Assembly (NCBI GenBank): GCA_009869945.1
Contig: WIXG01000224.1
Coordinates: 62,001 to 126,000, forward strand
DNA: 64,000 bases
Source of the DNA: Mesaphorura yosii
Taxonomy: Eukaryota > Arthropoda > Collembola > Poduromorpha > Tullbergiidae
Direction: 5' to 3'
Position numbers and translations under genes: made by a program. Positions 25,072 to 34,739 of the stretch are shown here, one piece after another. Position 1 is the first letter of the stretch. Each line of letters opens with the position of its first letter. The notes below the pieces were generated by a model. It ran no database searches. It saw only the letters and a list, made by a program, of their open reading frames with translations, and was not told where the DNA came from.

Positions 25072-25678
25072 ACACTAGCACTGGACTGCGACGAAAGATC
25101 GATTGTGAATACATTTGACTGGCCGGGTTACACCTGCTAAGTTTTGTAAATATCCTAATTAGCTCGGCTTCTGCAAAGCAGCGCTCTCAAGCTAACAAGT
25201 TAACTGGCACGGGGCTTAAGTGGTACAACACGCGCTCTTGTCACAATTCATCAGTGAACACGAACCTCAGTGCACTCGCATCGCGATATTCGTTCGTGAC
25301 TGTTTTAATCTTTAGTTTGGACTGTGAACTTAGACTTTGCCCGTGCAAGCGACCGGAGTTGATAAATAATACCGGCGAACTCTTCATATGAGCTCCTGTC
25401 ACGTGAAATTGCTATACATTCTGCATTCTAGTAACTCTCTTCTATGTCATACACGTTCGAAAATGGCCTTGACTTTTGTTTTCTTTAAATACTCCAAATA
25501 GGCTATGCCATATGCGAGCCAGATGCATACAACTGTGAGGTTCTTAGCCACTAGCCGCTGAGAGAACACGTGCTGTGTTTATGCTATGTCCAGTGCACAA
25601 ATTAGTAGCTGCTGTCAGTCGTATCTGCTGAAAAGATATCAGACGTATGCAATTACGCGGCTCGTTCATCAACATTGA
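25072..25678. other. Spacer between reductase copies 2 and 3
   Basis: About 0.6 kb without a recognisable gene. It should contain the promoter of copy 2 and the 3' flank of copy 3. No clear TATA box was identified. Confidence 0.35.
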
Positions 25679-25684
25679 TTTATT
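25679..25684 (-). terminator. Polyadenylation signal of reductase copy 3
   Basis: TTTATT on the plus strand reads AATAAA on the minus strand about 100 bases past the copy 3 stop codon. Confidence 0.45.
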
Positions 25685-25784
25685 AAGCCGAAGGAATTAT
25701 AGCTAATTAATAATCAAAAAGCGATTTGTGCATAAATCTCTTAATACATCTCGAAATTTGTTTAATGGTAATAAATTGAATCCT

Positions 25785-26924
25785 TTACAAATCAGCAACT
25801 TTGACGACTGCCTTTCCCAAATTCTTGCCTTGCAACATCTCCACGAACGCCTTTGGTGTATTTTCAATACCTTCGGTCACAGTTTCTCTGTACTGCAATT
25901 TTCCTTCTCGAAGCAACGACCCAAACGTCTTGGTAGCTTCCGGGGCATATTTGTTGAGGTCATCCGATACAATGAAACCCTCCATTCTGATGCGTTTCGT
26001 GATAAGAAAGCCCAGCCCGTAAATCGGCTCAGGATTGGTGGCGCGGTTGTACTGCGAAATCATACCACAGACGGCAATGCGTGCGAAATCGTTCGCGTTG
26101 GCGAGCACAGCTTCCAGCATTTTACCGCCGACGTTCTCAAAGTAAATGTCTATTCCATTCGGGCAAGTTTCTTTGAGAATAGTCTTGAAGTCGTCGTACT
26201 TCTTGTAATTGAATGCTGCATCGAACTTCAGCTCGTTCAGAAGGTAAGCGACTTTGTCATCCTCGCCCGCTGACCCGACCACTCGTAACCCAAGACTTTT
26301 GGCGTACTGGCCAACCACAAGACCGACGGCACCGGCAGCTGCAGATACAAACAAAGTTTGCTGCTTTCCATCTGGGCGCTTCAATGGTTCGCATATTTTG
26401 TGGAGGCCGATGTATGCAGTTAGCCCCGGCATTCCAAGAACGCCTGCAATTAGCATATTCTAAACTTAGAACATTAGTTCATGAATTGCATGAATTCTGG
26501 ACTTACCCAAATAGTACGACAGCGGAACCTGCGATTTTCGAGCATCTGGTATCACTTTGACCTGGAACCGTCCTTCCGCGTTGCTGTCGACCACGGCATA
26601 TTCTTCCCAGCTTGCAAAGGTTACCACGACGTCACCCTCCTTGTACTTTGCACTGTTTGACTTGATGATCTCTGCGACAACTCCGCCAGCCATAGGTTTC
26701 CCGACCTCGGCTGCAGGTGAGTAGGATTTGATGGACGGATCTCTCATTCTTCCCCTCATGTACGGATCCACAGAGAGGTAAAGATTTCGGATGAGAAGTT
26801 GCCCGGGCTTCAGGTCGAAATCTTTCACAACAATGGTGGTCTTCTTCACTTCGAAAGCCTTATCAGGCACTGGAAGCCCAACGGGAATCTCTTTGTAGAT
26901 GATTTGAGTGTTTGTCTCTGACAT
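25785..26924 (-). CDS. NADP-dependent alkenal / prostaglandin reductase-like protein, copy 3
   Basis: Exons 26924-26507 and 26443-25785 encode 358 residues. Visible landmarks: LSVDPYMRGRMRDP, AAAGAVG at about 174-180, GSAG at 196-199, FENVGG at 241-246, and CGMISQYN with Tyr271 as the likely catalytic residue. Human PTGR1 is about 330 residues; these copies are slightly longer and contain the GIDIYFENVGGKMLDAV-type block, which to me looks nearer the plant/fungal double-bond reductases than vertebrate PTGR1. A minus-strand donor (AAACAG, then GTAAGATG near 27030) suggests a 5' UTR exon upstream. It is the first gene of the three-copy array and is divergent from the CorA gene. Confidence 0.88.
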
Positions 26925-28517
26925 TATGACGTTTGAGGAATGCTGTTGCGAGTATGACGATTACAAGTTGACAATTAAACAGCTAATTGCCAAAGACTGA
27001 AACAAGCTAATTTTGTCGTCATCTTACCTGTTTACTTTACTCGTGCTATCAATTCGGCTCACTTGCGGACAGGAATGGGTGGACGTGTGACGGCTAGAAG
27101 TTGTCTTTAATGGACTGCTGTGTTGATGATGAGGATCCACCCGGCAACTATACGGCTATTATATGACGGTTCACACCACGCGAAACGCTATCAGGATGGA
27201 CACAGCACAATGACAATGCAAGTACGTGCTTGCAAGCAGCCGGTATATGTAACCTTTGGTCGTACTCTCCGGACTCTTCCCCTGGCACTCATGCACTGAA
27301 TTTATTGTACAATATACAGTATTACATCATATTAACTAAAGCCCATGATTATATTATGGTATGCTCCAATGCAAAGTCCGACTTCATGAAATGAGCAGGT
27401 TTTTGTGTTGGTGACCTTGAGTTGCCTTCGCACGAGGCCAATGTATGCTACAAGATATCGTCTATGGTCTCATCAGAGCAGGTGCAGCAAAAATTATGTA
27501 CACGAGTCCAATAAACAAACTCATTGGTTAATTAGATGGAATCAATAAAATATTTCACGACAAATCATCGCACTCTCCTTCGACTTGCGTTGACCAACTG
27601 CCTGGCTAATAGACAAGCCTGGTCAATGAAAACAACTTTGATACTTAAATATTGGAACCAAATGGATTGCATTGCCCTTAATTTTGCCAGTTTCCGGAAT
27701 GGCTTTGTTGCGCCAGTCTCATGAAACGAGAAAAAAACGCTAATTTTAGAAATCGTGAGCTGTCAGAATTGAAACTGCTGCTGCTGAGATGTCTTGGGAC
27801 TCCTTTTTCGATGTGTACCATCGACATGAATTCGTTCCAGCGACCAATTTCCCTTGTCAATTTCGACTTTTCGACGAGGCTGTGGCACTTTGACGAACTG
27901 AACCTCGGTACCGCTACAGCTGTTAAAAATATACTGATAACTTCTTGATTCTCTCATCTTGCAAGCGGCGCCGGTTGATTCATAATTCATTCGCAATGGA
28001 TTCAACTAAACTTTCGTCAAAAGAATTTAGCATAAACGGAATAAACTGAAGCCTTATTACTAAACTGCTTTCTCATGGCCTCGATGCTCAATTTTAACGA
28101 TGGCTAATGGCTAATGCTATGTTGGAGCAAGTTTGACCTTATTCAGGACCGGGACATACACAACTCGAGCTGGACAAAGAAATCGATCGCCCAATGTGTA
28201 TCCTTGCATCCTTCATATTTTTGTGGGGATCATCTGTGTTTACATGCTCGTAAGAAACAAATGCCAACAACCCCAAAAATCCTCGAAACGCAAACGGGAG
28301 GTGTAAGAATCTTTTAAACAGTTACGTGATAATCTAGTCAGATAATTGCTGGGTCAGTCCATCACAGAGACAATCAGTGGAGTGCAGCGCACAACGTAAC
28401 GCAGCTATAGCCTTCAGTTATCAGTACAGTAAGAGGAAAAAATGTGAACAAGAATGGACTGATTGATTGACGGACCCTCACCTGGTCATCCGGACTTCGG
28501 ATTTCAGCTCCACCGAC
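26925..28517. other. Divergent intergenic region between reductase copy 3 and the CorA gene
   Basis: 1.6 kb with no recognisable coding exon apart from the likely 5' UTR exon of copy 3 near 27030. A TATA-like minus-strand word (near 27155) and an initiator-like TCAGT (near 28395) are weak promoter hints. Confidence 0.35.
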
Positions 28518-30375
28518 ATGATATTAAGAACTTTAGAAGCTGTACACTTGAGACTTGTGTGCCAAGGTGTATGTTTGACGTGTACCCGTCGTGTGTCCTC
28601 GTTAGAGCTGCCTCGGCTGACTGGAAGTCTCCGAAGAAGTACTGGTGGAGCAGCCAATGCCATTGGTACAAGGCATTTGAAAATATTCAGATCGCTAAAG
28701 ACCTGTTCGAGCTTAGGGAGGACTCAGACATCTACAACTGGTGTGGGATCAGGATCCGGTGGAAATGGCAGTGTCGGAGGTAAGCAGTATTTTAGAACAG
28801 GAACAGTATACAGGAACTAGGTATCGCCCTATCTTTGTGACCAAAAACAGAATCGTGTCCGAAACGAAGTTTTGTGCATTAACGTTACACGGCTTTTCAT
28901 GATGTAGATGGAGATGCCACTAAACAGAAAGATAAGGAGGACACCGCTTTATCCGAAATAATAACTATTTATGAGAGGATGACCAAGTCCAGAACCCAAG
29001 AAACAGAAGGACTAATTTTCAGACCGTCAAAGCATGGTGCGCCAAATAGGGCAGACCTACATCAGGTGGAAGAGGAGATGTTAAGCCTGGTCCCAACGTT
29101 TGACGAAATAGCCCAAATTACACGATCTCAGCAAGAACATGAAGAGAATGCCTTGAAATCACCAGCAGCGGCTAATGCTAGTCTCCATGATTTCCAATCA
29201 GTACCTGACCACCATCTTCTGGACTTCAACAAGTTCAGAAACTTTGAGTCAAAGCGGTACACGTTCTTTTCATCAGCCACCAACCTAATTCAATCCGATA
29301 CCCTAAGTTCGCTGTCCGCTGACTACGTTGGACTACTTAAATCAAAATCATATTGGCTGAATATCATGAATCCAACAGAAGAGGACATTCGAATTCTGCA
29401 CACTAGTTTCAACGTACATGATCTGACGCTTTCCGATGTTCGAACACCCAACTCAGAAGAAAAAATTGAAATCTACAAGCACTACACATTTGTATCCCTA
29501 AAATTGATGTGTGAGACTGCCGACGTCCACAGTCATCACCAGAAGCCATTCGATAATGACTTCAACATCCTGCTGTTTAAGGACTTTGTGATCACCCTTC
29601 ACAATACAGAATGGTCGGGTATTAGGGACATTCTTGGATTTCTTAATCTGCTCTGTGTCCGCACAAAGTCACCGCTTGAGTCACACTGGATTCTCTTCTC
29701 CGCACTGACAGAGTTGAAGCAAGATGCAAAATTCTTGTTTGACAAGATGGAACCAGAAATCAATCAAGTTCGCATCGCATCCAAGACTATGGTGGAATTA
29801 TCGGGAATCATGAAGCAAATATTCGACATGGAATTTCAAATTTACATCCTGAACCGGTTCATCAAGCCGAAAATTAATATTCTTAAGCTCCTTGAGACAA
29901 AATACGACAAAAGGTTGAACAGAGCAACAGCAAAACTTATCCGCGACATTCATGAAGACCTGAAAGACATCTCACATGAAATGGAAGTTTTCAGCCATAT
30001 TCTCGAGAGATCTCAAGACACCGTGCTGGGTCTGGTCAACGTGGAGAGATCAAAAGAAGCGAATGATGCAACGCGTGTGATGAATCGCCTGAGCCAGATT
30101 GCCATTGTATTCCTCCCAATACAAGGTAAATAATAGCAAGTCTGCTTCCATCACTTCCTCGACAATGTACTCTTATGCTTTTGTAATTCGCAGCTGTGGC
30201 AGGATTTTTTGGCATGAATGTGGAAGTACCTTTTCAACACGAGCATGGAACTTTCTCCTTCTGGGCAATCATATGCACTTCAACCATACTGGCGTTTACT
30301 GCATTTTTCTTAAGAAAATTCATTCTCCTTAAACAATTCGCGAAAGAAAGCCAGAAGCCAGTTACAATGAAATAA
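28518..30375 (+). CDS. CorA-type Mg2+/divalent-metal transporter, fungal Alr/Mnr2-like
   Basis: Three exons (28518-28779, 28908-30125, 30194-30375) join in phase to give 553 residues. Residues 1-110 are low-complexity and Ser/Arg/Gly-rich. A CorA cytosolic domain follows: KRYTFFSSAT, WLNIMNPTEEDI and the conserved HDLTLSDVRTPNSEEKIEIY block, then long helices. Transmembrane helix 1 is at about 482-499, ending in the pore signature GMN (500-502), and helix 2 at about 516-533. Such channels form pentamers that admit Mg2+ across a membrane. Animals normally carry mitochondrial Mrs2; this block order is that of fungal plasma-membrane/vacuolar Alr and Mnr2 proteins. Exon 1 was chosen because its frame and donor fit; translation could instead start at the in-frame ATG at 28979. 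The last intron separates the pore from the rest; if retained, a stop at 30131-30133 removes GMN. The family is firm; a fungal origin is inference. Confidence 0.87.
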
Positions 30376-30393
30376 TGAACTTGCCAAGAGAAT

Positions 30394-30399
30394 AATAAA
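30394..30399 (+). terminator. Polyadenylation signal of the CorA gene
   Basis: AATAAA begins 19 bases after the TAA stop of the CorA reading frame. Confidence 0.55.
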
Positions 30400-31432
30400 T
30401 TGCAATTGCAACGATATTAACAATTGCTTGTCTACAGTGCTTTAACTTAACTTTAGCTATTAGCTTTTTTAATAGTTCAGTGCTAAGAAGTAGAATTTGA
30501 CAGATGTCTTACTGACTAGAGAAAGCTCAGGATAAAGCCTTTTAAGCTTCGCTGTCTTCCTATTGCTCAGAAACTGTAAATATGTTGATGTTTCGCCAAT
30601 TTTATTGTGTTCCTTCGTCCTGCTTCACTTTCTTTGTCGAGCGAAGCAAAGTCGTCATTCTATTTCTAATTTTTAACATGTGCGTAAAACTCGAACAAAT
30701 AAAATTCTTCACTACCGAATCCATTGCATTTTGTATTGCCTCAATTCCATTTTTTATTCCACACGAAATTATACGATCAGTCAGCTAATAAAAGTTGGAG
30801 AATGCAGCCGTATAAATCATAATCAAAAACAAAAGCACTTGCACATAACCAGCACCAGCATCCAATTTCGAATACAGTTCTCAGCTTTTTTGAACACCAG
30901 TTCGCAAGTCAACACTCTAGCTCTCATATCGCATCAAACACCAAAGCTTCAGGAGAAAAGGCGAACCGAAATCTTGCGAAATTGTTTGCGATCTTGCCGA
31001 CATTTTATTTGTGCTGCATCGCCTGCTGATTATTCTCGGATAAATAAAAACGAAATGAAATGTTCCATTAAACTCTTATCTTGCGCGTAGCAATCTGCAT
31101 TTGGAATTCCCACGAGACCTTCCTCGGTCTGGCTCTCTATCTGTGCTGTCATTCAACGCTAAATTTATTTCCTCGAAAAATAATTCTGCAGAACGCACAT
31201 GTTTGGCACCGTGCATAAAGATTACAAGGCGGTGATTTGTGCAGTTGAAATTCTAGTTTTGCTACTCGACTCGACGCATTTTTAAGACCGAGACAACACA
31301 AGAAGAGTGAGACAAAGCTAAGAACTCGTAAAATGGATCTACAATAAGCAATCTAATAAAAGTTCTATTCGAAGACCGTCACAACGAATCCCGACTAGAG
31401 CAGACGTTTTGAACAGGTGCAAAGGCGATGAC
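30400..31432. other. Intergenic DNA between convergent genes
   Basis: About 1 kb between the CorA 3' end and the stop of the small secreted gene. The plus-strand open frame at 30680-31090 has no recognisable domain or splice support and reads as chance. Confidence 0.35.
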
Positions 31433-31915
31433 TTAATGCTTCTTATCGGCCTCGTCGCTCTCTTCGGATGAGTCATCGTCTTGTTCCAACGGTTGTCCTG
31501 ATGAGGCCGGCGGTGCGTTTGCAGCATCAACTGGGACGGGATTTAAAACTTCTTCTGGCTCCAAGGCAGCACTTCCAAAAGGTTCGTCACCGGTACCAAC
31601 TTGATTGTGTGAATGCGATGGTTGGGCTTCGACTTGGCTTTGAACCGGCTCCACTGAAGCCACAGTTGGAATTATTGGGCTTGGAGCAGGTGGGACGGAC
31701 GGTTCTGCGTCGGTCTCAGGCAGCAGCGGTGCAGATGGTGGCCCTGATGACGAATTCATACCTGTGACATCTAAAATCAATGATAGATCAAACCCAAGGT
31801 GCCCAGCAAACGATGGCTTACAATTATGGCTTCTAATACCTTTTACAATTCTTGCAAATGCTGCGTGCACCAAGATGATGAGACAGAAAATGATTCTGCA
31901 AGATTTACTTTCCAT
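31433..31915 (-). CDS. Small secreted Pro/Ser/Glu-rich protein of unknown function
   Basis: Exons 31915-31840 and 31770-31433 encode 137 residues. Residues 1-21 (ending LVHAAFA) form a clear signal peptide, and ATG 31915 was chosen because that peptide starts there. The mature part is disordered: Pro, Ser, Ala, Val and Glu dominate, with a SHSH cluster and a very acidic C-terminus (DDDSSEESDEADKK). It has no cysteines and no recognised domain. The 69-base intron is in frame with no stop, so retention would add 23 residues; I prefer splicing because both ends fit GT-AG and other introns here have similar length. A TATA box lies upstream. Composition suggests an extracellular, perhaps matrix- or mineral-associated, acidic protein, but that is only inference. 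Confidence 0.6.
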   Translation of the reverse strand: MESKSCRIIFCLIILVHAAFARIVKGIRSHNCKPSFAGHLGFDLSLILDVTGMNSSSGPPSAPLLPETDAEPSVPPAPSPIIPTVASVEPVQSQVEAQPSHSHNQVGTGDEPFGSAALEPEEVLNPVPVDAANAPPASSGQPLEQDDDSSEESDEADKKH

Positions 31916-32042
31916 AATTATTAAGATACGACAGAATTTCAACAGCGACTGACTTACCGAAAGTTCATTCTCGCTTCTGCCTTGTTCCTTTTGCGACAAG
32001 CACGAATCTCGGAAACTGATTCCAGATAATGTTTAGCATTGG

Positions 32043-32050
32043 ATTTTATA
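32043..32050 (-). promoter_or_regulatory. TATA box of the small secreted gene
   Basis: The minus strand reads GGGTATAAAATCC here, about 130 bases before the ATG at 31915. Position and orientation fit a core promoter. Confidence 0.5.
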
Positions 32051-34618
32051 CCCATTGGCTCTCGGTCTTTCATGCGTCATCACAGAACGAGATCATGTTA
32101 CTTCAGTTACTTGGCACCTCACGCTCGGCTTTCATTGTTAATGACTTTTTAATGAGTCAGGTACGTGTCGAGCGGAAAGTTAGTAGCGAACCATTCATAA
32201 CTGGTTAATTTCTTGCGCTCTTGAACTCATGAGCCTTTAGCTGCTGGATGATTCATTTCTGGTTTTCCGCTAATACTCACCAATTAACCAACTCCACCCT
32301 TGCCTTGGACGTGGCTGAAATGTCAACGATTACGAAAAATTTTGAAGATGTCTCGCCATTTCTGGGAACTCGAACGCTGTCGAAAACGAAAACTCCACGT
32401 TCTTACATTAAGATTAGAGATTAAAACTGTTTTTGCTGATTAGTATCTTTGTCGATTTATGTCTCGAGTCGCATTACATCAACACCAGACTTTTTATCCT
32501 GTCTTTCGTCAGTTGTCATCGTCAGCCAGGGTCTCAAAAGAAAATGTGCTTAATTGGTAGTTCACATGCAGTATTTCATTCGACATAAATAAAGATAAAT
32601 ACGGCGGCAGGTCAGTCGAGGCACAAACTTCGCTAATGCTCAAATAGAATTCTTAACTTTTTGCATGTTTTTGTGGAAAGTCTTGGAGGAACAACAACAA
32701 TGGAATGAGGTTAAATACATTCACCTCCAACTCACTCTGGCCAAGAGTATGAAATGTGGGTCTTGCAAAAAGTCGAAACAAAGCCACGCCGAGACTCGTT
32801 TTGGTTTGGTTCTTGTAATATTCATTCATTCGTACGTACGCGTATTCCGAGTAATTCCTTTGAGAGAGGTGCAAACAAAAGAATTTCTGTTTCTGCTGAG
32901 AGCAGCCGAAGGAAAAGAAAGTTTTAGAATTCTTATTTTCAAGATGCGGCGTGTATTTGTAGCTTCCAGCGTCTTGAGCCTGGATGGAACAGAGTCAGAG
33001 TCAGAAAGCGAGAGGCCGACTTACTTACTTCTTTGTTCTTGTTGTGTGCCTGTCAGGCGAGCGCAACGCCTGCCCTGCCCCGCCTGAGCCTGAGCTGTCA
33101 GTGGAATTGAATATTGAATTAAATTGAATATGCCATTGTTGCTTGGACTCCTTGCAGTAATCCCAGTCGGTTACAAGGAAAAGGCGAAAGGCGATGGCCT
33201 GAGCTTCCAAGAGCAATGGCCCACAGAAATGTTGCCGATGGCTCGGTCAAGTACTCCATTACAGGAGATGCAAACACAGCAACCAACCAGTTAAGATAAG
33301 ATTATCATACGCGTACGCTCTTTTCCCAGAAAATAAGAAGCTGTGCGTAAAGAATTCGCATCAAGGCTACAGGTGCTGTACAATTTTGCATTTTCCAGTA
33401 ACCCAAATTACGCGCCCTTTCAATAGATCAAATTGCACAGGTACAAGGTGGACCTCACAGGTCATTCTTGTGGTTTATTATTGTAGCAGTATTCGGTGAG
33501 ATGTTTCAAATTCAAAAGTAACTTTTCCCCGAGAAAGAAACACAACGCATTAACAATTCGCTGTGGATCATGGAACACGAGCACCACACTGCACAGAAAA
33601 GTTCCTTACAGCCTGCTCGTCGTACTCTCTCTCTCTCTCTCTCGCTCGGCTTGTACGGTGTTCCATGTGCGTACGGTGCGGTGTGGTGTTACTCGAAAAA
33701 GAAAGTCTTTCGGTCGTTGTCATGATCCGAGCTGATATTTGGCGTAGCGTAGCGGTGGTGGAAGTCGCTTGGTGTGGCAGTCAAACTTCAGTCTCATTCC
33801 TGCTCTTTGTTGGTTCAGACAGTCTGTCTCTCCGATTCCGGTTCATCTCATCTGGTTTCTCGTGCAAGTCGGCGTTTTTCCGCTGCGGAGTGTCTGCTCG
33901 CTTCTACTCAGTCAGTAAATTTGAGACAGAAATCTCATTATAATTAGTCACAGTTGAAAATCGAATTGTGAAGCTCTTCCGAAAAATTGCTCCAGTTAAG
34001 TCTCGGCAAGGCACGCTGAGACAAATTGTGTTCCAAATAGTGAACTTCGAGCCAGTGAACGTATTCCTAAAAATAAATAGGGCATCAGTCGAGTTTATGA
34101 GGAAGTTCCAAACTAGCTTGATTTTGTTGCTGCTTCGCGCTAAGAAAGTGTAAATGGAGTTTGGTTTTGTGACAAGTGAACTCGATTAAGGTTACTGAAC
34201 CAAAACCGAGCGCAAGAGACGTTGATTAAATATTTACATCTGCCAGTGTACGGTGAGAAGGAACAAATCACTCGAAGTGTTGCTAATGTCATTTCATTTT
34301 CTCAAATTATCATTTGCGGATTTGAAGCTGGTTGACTGACGGGAAGTGAGATTTATTCATAAGCACGCAGATTTCCTCGTCAAAAGGGATATTGCGATTG
34401 CTTTCGACTTTCACCGTTCGCTCGTGCGTGTGCATTGACCTCCAGGATGAAGACATTTCTCACCACCTCGCGTCTCGTTAGTGTCGCTCTTAAAGTCAAA
34501 ATTAGAGGACCCGAAGCAGGTTAATAGTTAACTTGGTTTGATTGGCTTGGCTGCCACACCGGAAACAGCATTTCACCACTGTCAATTACACTGCTGTTCA
34601 TTGTTAAACAGTCGAACA
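32051..34618. other. Intergenic DNA and probable upstream region of the gene starting at 34619
   Basis: 2.6 kb without a recognised gene. The right half contains a pure CT run and several TCAGT initiator-like words (for example near 33909), consistent with a promoter and 5' UTR for the exon at 34619. Confidence 0.35.
33625..33642. repeat. (CT)9 microsatellite, GAGA-type
   Basis: Nine uninterrupted CT units. On the minus strand this is GAGAGAG, the target of GAGA-factor-like proteins, and it lies about 1 kb upstream of the signal-peptide exon at 34619. Confidence 0.7.
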
Positions 34619-34739
34619 ATGGTGCAAGTTCCCAGAATCGTGAGAGGAGCAGCTCACGTGTTTGTACTCGCCCTGTCGCTTGCATTATTCAGTCCACTAA
34701 TGGAGCAGTGTGGAGCCAGTCCCGGAGGTTTGTCTTCAG
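34619..34739 (+). CDS. Signal-peptide first exon of a secreted or cell-surface protein (partial gene)
   Basis: The exon encodes 40 residues plus one base. A basic start (MVQVPRIVRG) leads into a hydrophobic core (VFVLALSLALF) and a cleavage-like QCGAS region. It ends TCTTCAG before GTAAGC, a strong donor. The phase is 1, the same as the signal-peptide exon of the dpr gene on the same strand, so a second dpr/Ig-family gene is possible. No matching Ig exon was found in the remaining 29 kb, so the rest of the gene probably lies beyond the window. The product is therefore not identified. Confidence 0.5.
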
